From Rhizophlyctis rosea (taxonomy: Eukaryota; Chytridiomycota; Chytridiomycetes; Rhizophlyctidales; Rhizophlyctidaceae): a stretch of 64,000 nucleotides of DNA. Location of the stretch: positions 62,001-126,000 of the forward strand of contig JADGJC010000082.1 in the NCBI GenBank assembly GCA_027596075.1, in the 5' to 3' direction. The notes under the pieces are model-generated. The model did not search any database, was not told where the DNA came from, and saw only the letters and a list, made by a program, of their open reading frames with translations. Shown here one piece after another: positions 46,973 through 59,931 of this stretch (within the stretch, counting starts at the first letter, position 1; each line of letters begins with the position of its first letter). Made by a program: the position numbers and the translations under genes.

Positions 46973-48679
46973 TTACCCCGCTTTCGCAGCGAAATAAACC
47001 TGCCCCAAACACCTCAAAGCCTCCGCCCTCCTCCTCCTGACCTCCCTCGGCATCTTCTCCTCCCCCAAAACCTGATCACAAACCTCCCTCAAAACACTCT
47101 CTACCTCCAATTTACTTCCCCGCCACAACGCCTCCATCCCCTTCGTCGCAGCCTCAAACTCTAGCTTCTGACGCAGCTCCGCCTCCTCGGGCGTCATCTC
47201 GTCCTCCGTGTCCGAATGATGCGAGTCCGCAGCACCATTTGATGTGCGGGCCCCGCCGGGAGGTTTCTCATGTACGGGGCTTGCGCCGTTTCCTCCGCTC
47301 CCATTCACCACCTCCCCACCCTTTCCTTTACCCTTCTCCTCCTTCTTCTTATCTATTTCCTGCAACTTGGCAAAACTAGCCTGCAGATCCATAGCGGTTT
47401 TGAACGTCCCCACCGTTTCATTGATGATGTGCGCCTTCTCCCTCATCAACCCAGCCACCCTGGACCCAAAGCCCCAAGCGCGACGGAACATTGGTCCGTC
47501 CTCTGCCTCGAATCTGGCAAGGTATTGCGACGCTTTGAGCTCATACGTGAAACCGATGGCGTGGAGGAGCTCGATTCCGTATGATTCAGTTTTGAGCTGT
47601 TCGGCTTCAAGGGCGGCAACGGTGCGGAAGGATTCCAGTGCTTCAGCGGAGAGTTGTTCGATGGTTGTGCCGATGGGCTGTTCCAGAATAGGTGTGGTCG
47701 CGTTGGGATCTGGGAGGGGGAAGGCGTCGACGTAGAGGGAAAGCTTGTTGACTAATGTGGACACGAGTTTGCTAACGCGTTGAGTTCGCACAACAATTCG
47801 CTCTTCCAAATCGTTCCCGCCCTTTTCTTTTCCTTCAATTTTCTGCGTGTCGGAGTCCCCACCCGATAGAGCCTGAGCAAAATCCTTGGCAATCGAGATC
47901 TCCCCGATAATGTCAACGAACTTGTCCCCTCCAAATTGTTGTTTGAAAAATTCTTCTGGATCGACGAATGTGGCTTCCGCACCAGATGATTGTTTTCCAT
48001 GCATGTTGTAGAATGTGCGTCGTTGAGGATCTGACAGCACTATGATTGACAAAAGAGTGTAAGTGCTCCGCGACGAATGGATGACAATCGCAAAGGGGTT
48101 ACTGTACCTTGATATGCTTCTGAGATCTTCTTGAACTTCTCATCTGCTTCTGGATCATCCGGATTTTTGTCTGGATGACACTTCATAGCCTTCATGTAAT
48201 ATGCCTTTTTGATCTCTGCCGGAGTTGCGGTTGCAGCTACACAAAGTGTATCATAGTAATCCATGTCCAGCGGTTTCTCGTCTGCCTCCGACAGTAAGTA
48301 AACCAAACACCTTCGGTAGCAGCAAAACCGGGATTCTTACCACTACCCTTGGCCCCCCCGAACGCAAACCTCGACGTGGAAGACGGCTTTCTCTCCTTCT
48401 TCCCTTGCGCGGATCCGGGCCTTGCAGCGGAAGCCGAAGTGGCCGAATGTGGGACTTTGACAGTTTGGCGGCATGAGAAGCAGTCAAGTAGATAGGAATC
48501 TGGGGAGCTCCCAGATGGGAGTGTAAACTCTACAATTGTTTTGCACGAGGGACAGGCTGCCGTTGCGGAGGGTCCTGGAGGACGGGTTGGTATAGCAGAC
48601 TATGGTCGCGATAGAGAAACCATTGTGAGAAACACTGTTGACGGAAGTTGCGGGGAAGAGTGTCCAAGCTTACCGCCAT
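46973..48679 (-). CDS. J-domain/DnaJ-X protein with N-terminal zinc ribbon
   Basis: I place the start at ATG 48679, in a first coding exon of only two codons (Met-Ala) before a GTAAGC donor, with a good context (G at -3 and +4). The next exon gives SAIPTRPPG and a zinc ribbon: CPSC, then about 22 residues later CFSC. After a basic Ser-rich linker comes the J domain, [20 protein letters not shown] with HPD in CHPDKNPDD. The DnaJ-X region follows ([31 protein letters not shown]), and then helices to a C-terminus [19 protein letters not shown]. Djp1/Caj1-type proteins share the J plus DnaJ-X part and work in protein import, for example to peroxisomes. The added zinc ribbon is unusual next to the yeast proteins. 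The J domain should stimulate Hsp70. Confidence 0.8.
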
Positions 48680-49140
48680 TGCCGAGGACGATTATGGTAG
48701 CAAAAAAGACAAAAAAAGTGGCAAACGGAGCTGTCCAAGCGTACAACTGTTGTTCCTTCCGTGCGTCCCTCCTGTATTATGACAAATTGAGTATTGTACG
48801 TGAGCGAGACCGGGTATAAACAAATTGCAGATCAATGTCAAAGTTTATTTTGGGTGGCCAAGTTGAGGATCCAGCTGTCCAGCTCGAAAACCAGCAGGCC
48901 AAGCGGAACACTCCGACGTGTGGCTGGTGTACACGTCATGTGGCACTGTAAAAGCCACGGGTCCTGTCAAGATGGCAGAGGTGGTCAAGAGCAAACCAAA
49001 AAGTCATCCTGAGGATGGGCACCCAGTAAGAAGTAAGAATACATTAAAGTTATGTTGATCGTATGCCCCATATGTCGGTAAATACATTACAAAAAGGTGT
49101 GTGAAATAAATGACTACATGGCTATGCTACATGGTTGTGA
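48680..49140. other. Intergenic, no gene recognised
   Basis: No coding or RNA feature seen. Confidence 0.5.
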
Positions 49141-51164
49141 TTATGCTGGGTTGTTCCCCTGACTCTCCTTCCCCGCTTCAGACCCTCCTTCCTTGCCCCC
49201 TTCCTTCCCCAAATTCTCCTTCAATTTATGGTATGCATTCTTGAAGAACCCTCCGCCCGCCTTCCCCGTGTCCTCCCCTTTCTCCTTTGCCGCCGGATTG
49301 GTCCCTCCGCTCGATGTACTCCGTCCACTTGCACTCTCACTACTCCCCGCCGCACCCCCTGCCCCTCCTTTCTCCGCCTTCTTCGCCCCCGCATCCTCAA
49401 CCCCAAAAACTTTCTTTAACAACTCTTTCTGCTCCGCCGTCAACTTTGAAGGAACCTGCACTTTCAGCGTGACAATCTGATCCCCTTTATACCCCAATGC
49501 GTTCGGTGTCGCAACGCCCCGTCCCCGCAATATACGCTTCGCCTGAGGTTGTGTTCCCGCCTCCACCTTTAAATCGACGTCCCCATCTACGGTCGGGACC
49601 CGGACGCTGCCTCCCAGTAGTGCAACGTGGAGTGGCACGACCGTGTCTACTAAAATATTTGAACCACTTCTTTTGAAAAGGGGGTCGTCCGCAACCTGTA
49701 ATGTGTGGGCAATGCATCAGTTTCAAAAGATGTTATAGAAACGGAATAGGAACGGTGATAACCAAGCAGATGAACAGATGAACTAACCTCAAACTCAATT
49801 TGCAAATCTCCAGCCGGACCCGCGCCTTGCTCTGGTGCATCCCCTTTTCCTCTTACAGTCAGGACAATCCCATTGTCAACACCAGCAGGTATATCAATAG
49901 TCACATTCGTCGCTTCTTCTACGCGCCCAAGGCCCTCGCATGACCCGCACCGTGATGACTCAGGAATGTGTTGCCCGCTCCCCCCACAAGATGGACACGA
50001 CGTTGCGAATTGGAACCCTCCTTGTGTCATCCTGAGCTGTAGTTCGATGTAAGTACTTGGCGGCCATCCTACGCTAGGGCTGCGCATGCATGTCTCACCT
50101 GACCAGTCCCCCCACATTGCGCACACCGTTTTGGCTTTTGCCCCGGTTTCAGCCCCGAACCCGAACAAGGCTTACACCTATCCACCCGCTTCACCCTCAC
50201 AGTCTTCTTCGCCCCCTTCACAGCATCCATGAACGATATCCGCATCTTCATCTGCACATGTCGACCTCCAATCGGTCCACTCCTACCTCCCATCCCGCCC
50301 ATATTGCCGAAAAGCTCGTTGAAAATATCCGGCCCTCGTCGCGACTGTCCTCCGAATCCAAAACCCCCAAAACCTCCAAATGGATCGCCGCCAGGGAACC
50401 CACCCGGGAACCCGCCAAATCCTCCTGCCCCCGTAGGCCCCTCCCCACCCCCAAACGCCGAATGCCCGAACTGGTCATATTTGGCGCGTTTCTCATCGTC
50501 GGAAAGAATGTCGTATGCTTCTTGAATCTCTATGAACTTCTCTTTGGCGGTTGGGTCTTTGTTTGTGTCTGGATGATATTGTTTTGCAAGCTAGGCAGTA
50601 GACACGCTTTAGAGAGCATTCCACCAATCATTTAGACCGCTGCACTGACGATCATTACCTGATAGTACTTCTTTTTGACATCGCTGGTGCTGGCACTCTT
50701 GCTGACACCAAGCACCTCATACGCGTCACGCTTGGAAGCACTTGTCGGCCCTACACTCTTTCTGTCAGCTCCGCTTCCCTTGATTGAATGCACATGATCC
50801 CAACGATTAGATACCCACGTGTGGAATGAAATGATCTCTGTAGATTGGAAAGGACATTCGGGTTGAGTCCTTATATTTCACATATTGCAGGACATCCTTT
50901 GAGGGAACCCACCTTTGAACTATATGTTGAGCCAGACACTACACGCTCTGCAGATACAAACAGGTAAGTGCCAAGGCCACTGTTCACACTTCCAATCGAC
51001 TGGCCCATACCTTTAGCCCGCATACAACTACCGTTACGCACAGACGGGCTGCGACGCGCGTGGGAAGAGCATAACTGCTGACACTGAACGTGAGTCGGCG
51101 CTGCTGCGGAGACTTTTCGAACAGAAGTGCGCGCCGAGGTTGCCAAACGCGCCGGGACGCCCAT
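49141..51164 (-). CDS. MDJ1: Mitochondrial Hsp40 co-chaperone MDJ1
   Basis: The ATG at 51164 begins [20 protein letters not shown], an Arg/Ser-rich mitochondrial presequence. Next come a J domain ([23 protein letters not shown] in QYHPDTNKD) and a Gly/Phe-rich linker with GGFGGF repeats. Four zinc-finger repeats follow: [24 protein letters not shown] and CGSCEGLG. The substrate-binding domain includes [20 protein letters not shown] and LRGRGV. The C-terminus is rich in Gly/Lys/Glu. This is the full type I DnaJ layout, so it should work with mitochondrial Hsp70 in matrix folding. Several introns are present, one after CAQCGGTGQ. Confidence 0.92.
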
Positions 51165-51659
51165 GTTTGATATTATGTCTGCAAATCCGATACTGTTTGT
51201 GTGGTCACAAGTCCTAAGGAGACGAATGTATATATTGTGTGGGATCTAGCTTATGATGAAAACAGTGGAAAGTGATGGAAAATAGCTTCCACAAGTGTTT
51301 GGACCCGAAAACCACACGCGAAACGATCAGATCGCTTGAGCGATGACTCATGCTGCAATTGATAGATGGCTTGGCCCAGCTTGACGCCACAACCGTGGAC
51401 CTGGTTTACGTAATGAACGCGAGGGAGTTGTAAAAATAGCTTCCTCTTCTTCCTCTTCTTTCCCTTGCAGTTCCGTTACCCCCCATCTTCGCATGCCAGT
51501 AGATACTCAACTATACAGCAAATTTACTGTTACATGCGTTGACATGTACCAATACATGAACAACTCTGACTTATGCTTGTAGACGACTTTCACTGCCAAA
51601 AACCTGCTGCCCTGACACACAAACACCAAAAACCAAACCGCCCTTCCAACACGTTCCCC
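51165..51659. other. Spacer between MDJ1 promoter and methyltransferase 3' end
   Basis: No gene seen; both neighbours are on the minus strand. Confidence 0.5.
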
Positions 51660-54600
51660 TCAATCCACCACAATCACATCCGCCTTCTCCTTCCTCCTCT
51701 TTGCCTTCGCCTTCCTCTGCTCCGACTTGTGCGCCGCTTTGCGAAACTCGCAAGCAAAGGCTTCTCCAAACGTCATGGGGACTGCGTTGGCAATCTGCTG
51801 AAGCTGCGAGGCCGGCGAACCTTGCAATTTGATGGACTTGGCAACCGCTTCAAGAAATAATCGAAAGAATGGGACATCTGGAGCCGCGTTTTTTGTTTAA
51901 GCTATCAAACGACACATTCTCCCTAACTTACATTGCAAACGACGCAACTCCTCAATCGTACCCTGCCGAAAGTCCGGTCCTCCCCAAAGAGGAACTTGCA
52001 TCGGGTCACTGAGAATGGTAGGATGACCCTTACGGTCATTCAAACTCGGCGCACGCGCCAATCTCCCGTTGTATGGGCGCAATCTCTGAAACATGTAACC
52101 CATTAATTTCCATGACGCAGCACTGAATTTTGAAGCCACAAGCCGCACCTGGCCATTCTCATCACAACAACCAGCCTTGTCCTGCTCCTTGACGGACTCC
52201 CCAGGACGGAGATACTTTGCACGACTCCTTCATAGGATGAAATTAGAACAGGCTTACCACGGGAGTTGTATCGAGCACATGCCTCATCCTCTCTGTCATG
52301 ATTGGAAGTGGACAGTAATGATCCGGGTGCTTGTAATCCTACGTCGAAAGTGTGACGACCAGAACATGATGGAACAATACATACTCGGCATACCCTGTGA
52401 TGACCATCAACTCCAATTCGCGGCAAATCTCCGATAGCGTCACGCATCGTACGCTCATCACAAACCGCGTATGGTTGATTCACCAGTCCTTCAATTCTGC
52501 ACAAATACACTCAAAACATCAGAAAACCATCCCACAAGTTGCTATCCGCCACTCTAATAGTATGTCTCACCTGTCACTCTTCGCGTCCTCTCCAATGGTA
52601 AAGTTACTCAAGTTCGACACCAAGTGTGTCTGCCTGGGCTTGTTAGGCAACACCTCATCCCATCTCGCTCCACGAATGAACACCCTATTGCGGGTTTGCT
52701 GAGTTCCCATTTGAAGGGCACTGAGGACGTCGAGACCGATTTGGTATCCATGGCGTAAGAGGACGATCTGCGCGACGGCCATGAATTGCCGGCTCCAGGT
52801 GTCTTGAACCAAGCCTCTGTGATGAATGCGTTTAGTGCGGATCAAAATATTTGGCCAGGAAGTTAATGGACACAGCGTACGTGACGTTCTCAAGAAGAAA
52901 GTAAGGGGGCCTTCCGATGATGACCAAAGAGATGGCCACCAGGAACGAGGCCCGATCGTACGTGGAGCTTGGCGAATCGGGAGCGCGATTGGCGAGCGAA
53001 AAGCCTTGGCAATCAGGACAGACCAAAAGCACAAGCTGAAGCAGGCAATCAATCATTTACCATTTGCTCAAGCAATAAAATCAAATGTCCGAGCCGAAAA
53101 GTCCCACCTCGCTCATGCGGGAAGCTCCTCTTGCCAAGTCCCTCACTTGATCATTGACGTCCAAAATGACTTGGAAGTTTCCATCAAATCCGCAACGGCA
53201 CTTTCTCTTTCTGCTGAAAGTGCGGTCATGGTTGCAAGCGCTTGGAAGGTCGGTTCTGCAAAAATTTCATTAATAGGCATGCAGGGGAGAGAAGTCATCC
53301 GCGGTCGGCAAGTCCCAAAAACTCACTTGCAGTTCAAGATACTGCTGCTCAATGCGTCTTCATCGCATTCCATGATGCTGGGTAAAATAAGATCAGATCG
53401 CATTGATCCGGATGTTTTCGACTGCATGTTGCAAACCTGTTGATGCGAAAGCTCGCGTTCGCGAAGGACGATGCCACAATCCCGGCGCCCGCAAATGCGC
53501 TGGCCACCGACAGGTCGCTCTGACATGGGTACCGAGTTTCCATGGAAGGATATTTTTTCCTGTATGATGGGTCGTGGATCCTTGCGATGGAACCATCTTC
53601 GAATTGTTCGTGAGAGAGGAAAAGCTGAAGAGGAAAACATCAATGCGAAGCACCAGAAACATGTGGTAAAGCAAGACTCACTCGAGTCGCTGGTCCCACA
53701 CCAACATCGAAATCCCTCAACCAAACCGGCAAACCCTCCGCACAATACTCCATGTCGACTTCCCTTCCGCCACGATACATGAAAAACTCCTCCACACCGC
53801 ATCTGATGAACTCGGCATCCGGAATAGCCCGCTCGCGACAACCACATTGACAATCCGACCCGTCGATCTTCAAGTACGAACGAAGCGAAATGAACGCGTT
53901 CCCCTTGAGGTATTCGCCCTCCTTGATTTTCCTCCAGTCTGACTTCTTCACTTCAACCACATCGGAGATCCCACGACCTTCTTTTGGGCGCAGCTCCACA
54001 ACGCAGGTCTCCTCCCCGTCGGCATCGGAAGCATCTTTCTCTTCCCCTCCTTCCTCGCCATGCGGATCCCACGCCCGAAACTCGTTCAACGATTCGCCCC
54101 TTCGCCTGACGCTCGCCCTGACTTCCGTCACCTCCCTCCCGCGACAAAACACATGATCCCACCTGTCTCTCGGACACGTCACCCAACTGCGATGCACCTT
54201 GACCTTCCCAATCAGGGATTCAATAGGCACGATAGGGCACGTATTTCCTTTGTCCAAATCGCCGGCACGCTCGTCACTCATGAACAGCTCCGAAAGGTCA
54301 AGCAGGCGATATTGCAAGGTGTTTCGCGGGTCCGAGTTCAGGTTCTCCCGCTTGCCGGCGGCGATCTTCGGGTCATCCTGATGGAAGTTTGTATCAGTAA
54401 TACCACCAGCGGAATGTCTCACAAACGGCTCGGTACCTTCAGACCGAAGGGCTTCCATAGACTCGTGTCTGGTAGCAATAGATACCACCTAACATGCACA
54501 CTGATATCTCCCTTCTTGATTTCTTCCGGCTCGCCAACTTCATCGGCCTCGACATCATCATCGTCGTGATCCGAAAATCTCAGGTCCCCATTGGCCTTGT

Positions 54601-57312
54601 AGAAACCTTCGACGCGACCATACCAGATCCGCGATTTCCATTTGTAGGTAACGTCGCTAGCGTCGGGTTCGAATGCAACGTCATCGCCTCGACGGATCTT
54701 TTGGTATTTCCCATGGTCACGAATGATCACCTGAAAGGTTCACATCTTAGCAAATCGTCTCTTTCCGCCCAGCGTATCAACATATTCAGCATTTACCTCA
54801 TCACAAACATCATACTTTTGTGTAGATTCCACTTTCTTGCAGAGGACAAAGTCCCGGTGCTTCCCGGGACGAGGGATGTACCCTTCGATATCTTTGCGTT
54901 TCCGGCGGTGAGCGTTGAACGAGAAGCCATTTGGATCCGCGCTCGTCCCCACAATCTCGAAACGGAAGCCTGCGTAGGTATTCTTCACATCGTACGCCTT
55001 GGCGACGTCTCTATGGACGACCAATGCAGGAAAGTCGGACGGGTCTTTGTACTGAAATGAGTTGAAAGTAGTATCAACCAAACGATCAGCAAGATGCCTT
55101 GAGAAGCTGGCAGTGAAATGATTTCAAGCGGTACCTTGGGCTTCTTCAGCTTTTGTGGGCCTTCCAGTCTGCGAACCAGGTGGTGCAATATGGCACGGTC
55201 TACTTGAGAAAGCAGACCCGATCGCCAAGCAAGACGCTGCATAGCATACAATGATTTGATGCGTCATTTAGGAGTAATGATTCGATGATAACTACACAAC
55301 CGCAGAAACGGACCTGTTTCACCATACACTGTAACATCTCCCGTTCGGCCGACAGGAAAGTTGGCACCACTAAACATTGGGTCTCAGTGGGGAGAATGAA
55401 TCAAATACGGATCATGGTTCTCTGCTCACGCTGTGTGGTCAAACCCAAGTCTTCCATCACCAGATCCCAGTCGCGGCCAATCTCCGCTGCGCGCAATTTT
55501 GCGAATTGTCGAAACGCCTGCGGATTGACGTTTTTGACTGGATTTTCAGGGTTGTGCCGATTGTTCAGAATCAAATATCCGCTAGTGCATCAACATGAAG
55601 ATTCAGCGCATGAGTTCGAGGGAAAGATCGGGAGTAATTGAGCAGATTGCGAGACCTACATTGCGTAATCCAAAACTGTCAATTTGGCAAGATCATGCTT
55701 TCCTCTTGCGGCACGGTACTTCTCAGAGGGCTTGCGGAGGATAGCCCAGACCGGCTGCTGTCACATAGGGTTCTGCGATCAATGGGAATGTTTCAAACAC
55801 TGAACCGAAAGAACCTGCCTCTTTCATCGGCAACTTCGCACAGATCAGCGATCCCTGCCGCGATTCCAAATAGAACCATTCCATACCAATCATCTGCATA
55901 AATATCGTTGAGATACTTATACAAACCCATTTTACGCGATGACCATACCCGGTAGCGAATGCCATTTTTGAGAAGTCCTGTGATGCGAAACCGTTCGACG
56001 GCGTTCCTTCCACCCTTCCAAGTGCGGAACGGTTGAAGCGAGTAGTACGAAGTCGGATCGTGAAGATTCACAATTTCGTAATCATTTACTACGAATGAAT
56101 GGAGTGAAGAGCCGCATATGGTGTAGTCGCTGGCCAGTTTCTGCGCAGGGCGATGAGACTTGTTGTCCATCAAGACGAAGATCCGCATCTCATACCCCAA
56201 TTGTTTTGTCGCCGAGTTCCGGAAGCTCCATCGACTCTCGCTGGAGAAGCTTGTTTGAATTGCGCCCATATCAGCGTTTAATCTACCCTCTTACCTCCGG
56301 TGCGTATTCTGGATACCTCTGTATGATCCGTTAGGCCTCGTGCTTTCTAATCACCAACTAACCTACGACACTTACGCGCTCAGACCCATGAGTATTTTTG
56401 CGCTTGCGACCGCTGGTCCGCTCTTCATCTTCCTCGTCCGAGCGGATGTCTCCGCGAATGGCTCCCAGCTGAAGCTGCTCTTGCGCGCGCTCCGCCAATG
56501 CTCTTGTTTTCTACATAGCAGTAGTGGTCAACTTGCTACTATATTACGTCATTGGGTGACGCTCATGGAGCGACCCTACATCGAATGTGCCATCCGGGTT
56601 GTAATCAGCATAGTTATCGTACGCGTCTTCGATGTCCGATTCGGCCAACCAGTAGTCATCGCTGTCAGCTACTTCTGAGCTCTCTGTCTCGCTCGAAGCA
56701 GTGTCGTCATCGTCCTCGTCGTCATCATCATCATCATCGTCATCATCATCAATAGAGGACAATAAGGAGGTAGGTTGATCGCTGTCACTGTCGGAGATTT
56801 GGATGGGAGATGGACTGCCCATCCTCCAGTTTCAGCTACCTTGAGCAACAGCTGGGAACACTTGATGAGAAGCATGATGCTGCCTACCTCCTTTTCGCAG
56901 CGTTCTCCCTCCTCCAAGAGTCATCCTCCGTCCCTTCCTCCGAGTCGGACGTGTCGGTTGGACCTTCTTCAGTCGGCCTGTTGCGGCTGAGATTCTGTCT
57001 GGTGTACGACCTTGCCGAAGGACGCCACGAGGAGTCTACCATAACGCAATCGCTGTCGCTAGTGGTGGTAACAGTTCGCATCTGGCGCCGGGAGTTGACG
57101 AACACGTGGTCCGTGTCGCTCGTCGTGGTGAGCGATGTGTTCGAGCTGATACCGTTTGGTATGTGTAAACAATCTGTTTTGTGTGCTATCCATGCTGTCG
57201 CATCAACTCACGCCTTCTTGACCAGCCTCCTCCTCTTGTGATTGACAACTTCGTCCACCTCATCCGTCATGTCGATATGCTCCTTTGCAATCAATGATGG
57301 TTTCTTCCCCAT
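51660..57312 (-). CDS. DIM-2-like DNA (cytosine-5) methyltransferase
   Basis: The gene has many exons. The ATG at 57312 begins MGKKPSLIAKEHIDMTDEVD; the stop TGA is at 51660. The N-terminus is Ser/Asp-rich with a poly-Asp run. A globular part of unknown type (56270-55640) follows. Two BAH-like regions come next; the clearer one shows FEPDASDVTYKWKSRIWYG and VRWYLLLPDTSLW. The catalytic domain has motif I ASAFAGAGIVASSF. Its continuation is IMECDEDALSSSILNCK, which needs a 59-nt intron ending TTTTACCCAG. Motif IV is VCPDCQGFSLANR, then VI ENV, VIII QTRNRVFI, IX MRDAIGDLP and X QIANAVPMTFGEAFA. Fungal DIM-2 enzymes methylate cytosine at silenced repeats. The Cys of the PCQ motif is kept, but the residue before it is Asp rather than Pro. 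Confidence 0.85.
56690..56757. repeat. ATC/GTC trinucleotide repeat (poly-Asp codons)
   Basis: On the minus strand this encodes a long Asp run in the methyltransferase N-terminus. Such runs often vary in length between strains. Confidence 0.7.
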
Positions 57313-57979
57313 CTTTGTCACAGAATAACCAATTTACTGAACAGAAAGCTACGGAGATGTTTGCTGCAAACCAGGGAACATGAGAAGACCCTCCTACAAC
57401 TACCCTAAAGGAAAATAGAAGGAGAGCCTGCTCATTCTTCCCGCCAACATCTCAAGTCATAGGGTGGATCAGGAACCGGTGGCGCGTATGCAATTTTGTG
57501 AGACAAAATACTTCCCACGCTTTCCCCCCTTGACATAGTTGACATCGATTTGTTGAATGAGAATGCGTCTTTTGAATTGTTTTCTGCGCAATGTGATGAG
57601 ATATGACCCGCGCCATTACAGGCTGGGTATTAGTCCAGGGAAGTATACGGGCGGGTCCCACCAAATATTATCATGGTAAAATATCTATGTAAATGTATGG
57701 ACCAGCTTTTTACCAAGGTTGACAAGTTTGACGACCCTCGCGATTTCCTCGCTCGCTCAGCCACTCAATTTCATCCCGCCTCCGTGCCTCCGATAATCGG
57801 GGTCCAGAATGGGTGTCCAACTGAAACATTTGAATCAGGTGATGAAATGAGGAGAAGGGATCTCCAGACTCTCCCCGCACATGTGATGATACGCCACATC
57901 TGTCAACCTCCTGCGCTCACACCGCCCCACTCAAAAAGGCCTCTTTTCGACAACGTCATTCCAAGTCCCACACCCGTCA
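57313..57979. other. Divergent promoter, methyltransferase / RING-CH gene
   Basis: The two genes diverge from here. No clear core-promoter element found before the ATG at 57980; an AT-rich TATTTAAAAAT occurs at 58020, just inside that ORF. Confidence 0.4.
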
Positions 57980-59628
57980 ATGTCCCATGTCAATGAACAA
58001 GTTCCAAAAAGCAACAACATATTTAAAAATAGGACGGGCTTGTCCCAGGGAAGCACCATGTCTCATACCGGTTGTTCTAACAATAAAGCACCCTTATCAG
58101 TCATGGATTCAGCAAGCTCAGTGCACATGGAACCCTCCGCGCATACCACCTCCTCCCTTCCCGCACCCGCAACCGCACCTTCTCCTTCTCCTGCAGCAGA
58201 GTCCACTCCCAGCTCGTCAAACACCGTCGTGGACAAAGCTACCGTTGACACCCTCCTCCACCACTTTTCCTCCGAACCCGAGGGGGAACCGTCAGATGAG
58301 GTGACTCTCACAAGGAGTCAACTGACCGGCATGCTCCAAACAATTCTCGCACGTCAAAGCGTTGTTACGGAACCAGAGGCTGAGCAAACGTGTGCGGAAC
58401 AAGGAGATAGTGACACGGCGTATTTGTCGGACGTCAGTGAGAGGAGGAGTAGGCAGTCGAGCTTCAGCAGGTTACGCTCGTCAGTGCGAAGTTCAACACC
58501 TGACGAAGGGTGGTTATCAGATGGGTCGAGTCGGTGTTCATGTGTACATCACGGCTATCGCCGTCGGCGGGGAACACGTTCTCGCTCCAGGTCGTCCAGT
58601 TGCAGCTCGCCTCGTTCTTCCAGAGGGCGGCGACCCTCGGCTCTCGTCCCGTCATTATTGCCTCTGACTCCTATCACCCGCACCTCCACACCCTCACTCC
58701 CCGACACCACCAACGCTCCTCGCGCACCAATATGCCGTATCTGTTTATCCTCGGAAAACGCAGCAACTCTACTGTCTCCTTGTTCATGCTCAGGGTCTTC
58801 CCAGTACATCCACAGAGATTGCCTGGACCAATGGCGAAAAATGTCGACGAATCCCTTGAGCAAGCTGCAGTGCGATGTGTGCAAGGATTACTATCGTTTC
58901 CGCAGGAAGCGTGGATGGATTGAGGGATGGGTCACGCTTTGTAAGTAGAAGTAGCCTGGTCAACTCAGTCTGTTTCAAGAAATGTCAGATCACGTAAGGC
59001 TCAACATTGCGTTCATCAATATACAGCATCGGCGCAAGTAATTTGCTACATGGGCTACGTTCAATACTATCTGGCCGTCACATATGTCCTCGCCTACTTC
59101 CTCCGCATTCTCTTCTCCATGCTCAACCTCTCAAACGCAATCCTTCCTACCTCACTCCCCCATTATGCTGCACAACTCCTACCAACACCCCGATATACAC
59201 CTTTTAGCGCAGCAAACCCTTTCGCAACATTCTCATTGAACGCCGACCCCTATCTAACATCACCAGCCTCGCCATCACCCACAACCTTCATCTCCATCAT
59301 GCGCTCCATCATTCCGACAATCATACGCGACCTCCCGCACTACCGCGTCAAATCCCTTGAAGCCGTTCCCGGCCTGGTCCTTCTCGGCGCATTCCATAAC
59401 TTGCGGTACCCGACGCTGCTGTATGCGCTGCATGTAGGCGGCATCCTCTTCCATAGTCAAAGTCCGATGAGTACAATGTCTGCCTTGGTGGATATTATGT
59501 GTATCGCGATGATGGCTTGGGGTGTGACGGAGTTGATAGTGAGAACGAGGGGAAAGGTGAGGACCATGGCGCCGAAGCTGATGGTTCTTTTGGTTGATGT
59601 TAATGATGAGGATGCGGTCATTGGTTGA
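57980..59628 (+). CDS. RING-CH (MARCH-type) membrane E3 ubiquitin ligase
   Basis: Exons 57980-58940 and 59027-59628 give 520 aa; the junction is phase 1 and GT-AG. The first about 250 residues are Ser-rich and charged. The RING-CH has CRICLSSEN, then CSCSGSSQYIHRDCL, WR and CDVCK, the C4HC3 order of MARCH and Doa10 proteins. The second exon is hydrophobic, with several probable membrane segments (first near VQYYLAVTYVLAYFLRIL). It should be an E3 in an internal membrane that ubiquitinates membrane proteins. An ATG at 58058 (MSHTGCSNNK) is an alternative start. Confidence 0.82.
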
Positions 59629-59861
59629 TGCACTCGGTGGGAAGCTATGCAGTTTTTTGTTGATTTGCGAGGAGTTTAGTGCATACCATACATGGAAAGG
59701 ATTCGCTAGAAGTGCAGCGGCTGTTTATGTTTTTGTACAAGTTTCGTATTGTGTATCATCATACGTAGTTTAATAGTGTACATTCACCATCCACCAATAT
59801 CTGTGCGCAACGTTCGATTCAATGGTGGAAACTATTACGTATATAGTTTTGGATATGATAA

Positions 59862-59931
59862 GCCCCCCGGCTGGATTTGAACCAGCGCCTACTGTCCCCA
59901 CCAACCGGTGGATCCAGTGCTCTACGGGGGG
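59862..59931 (-). pseudogene. tRNA-like element with intact T-arm, abnormal D/anticodon arms
   Basis: On the minus strand CCCCCCG pairs with CGGGGGG as a 7-bp acceptor stem. U8-A9-like TA follows. Near the 3' end GCTGG-TTCAAAT-CCAGC is a perfect T-arm containing the B-box GGTTCAAATCC. The 36 nt between contain no regular 4-bp D-stem and no 5-bp anticodon stem with a 7-nt loop, so it is probably a decayed tRNA or a tRNA-derived fragment rather than a working tRNA. Confidence 0.4.

Noticed and set aside
53349..53450. Direct read-through of motif I exon of the methyltransferase (FATCSRKHPDQC)
   Set aside because: It reaches a stop; a 59-nt GT-AG intron instead gives the in-frame IMECDEDAL continuation expected for the family.
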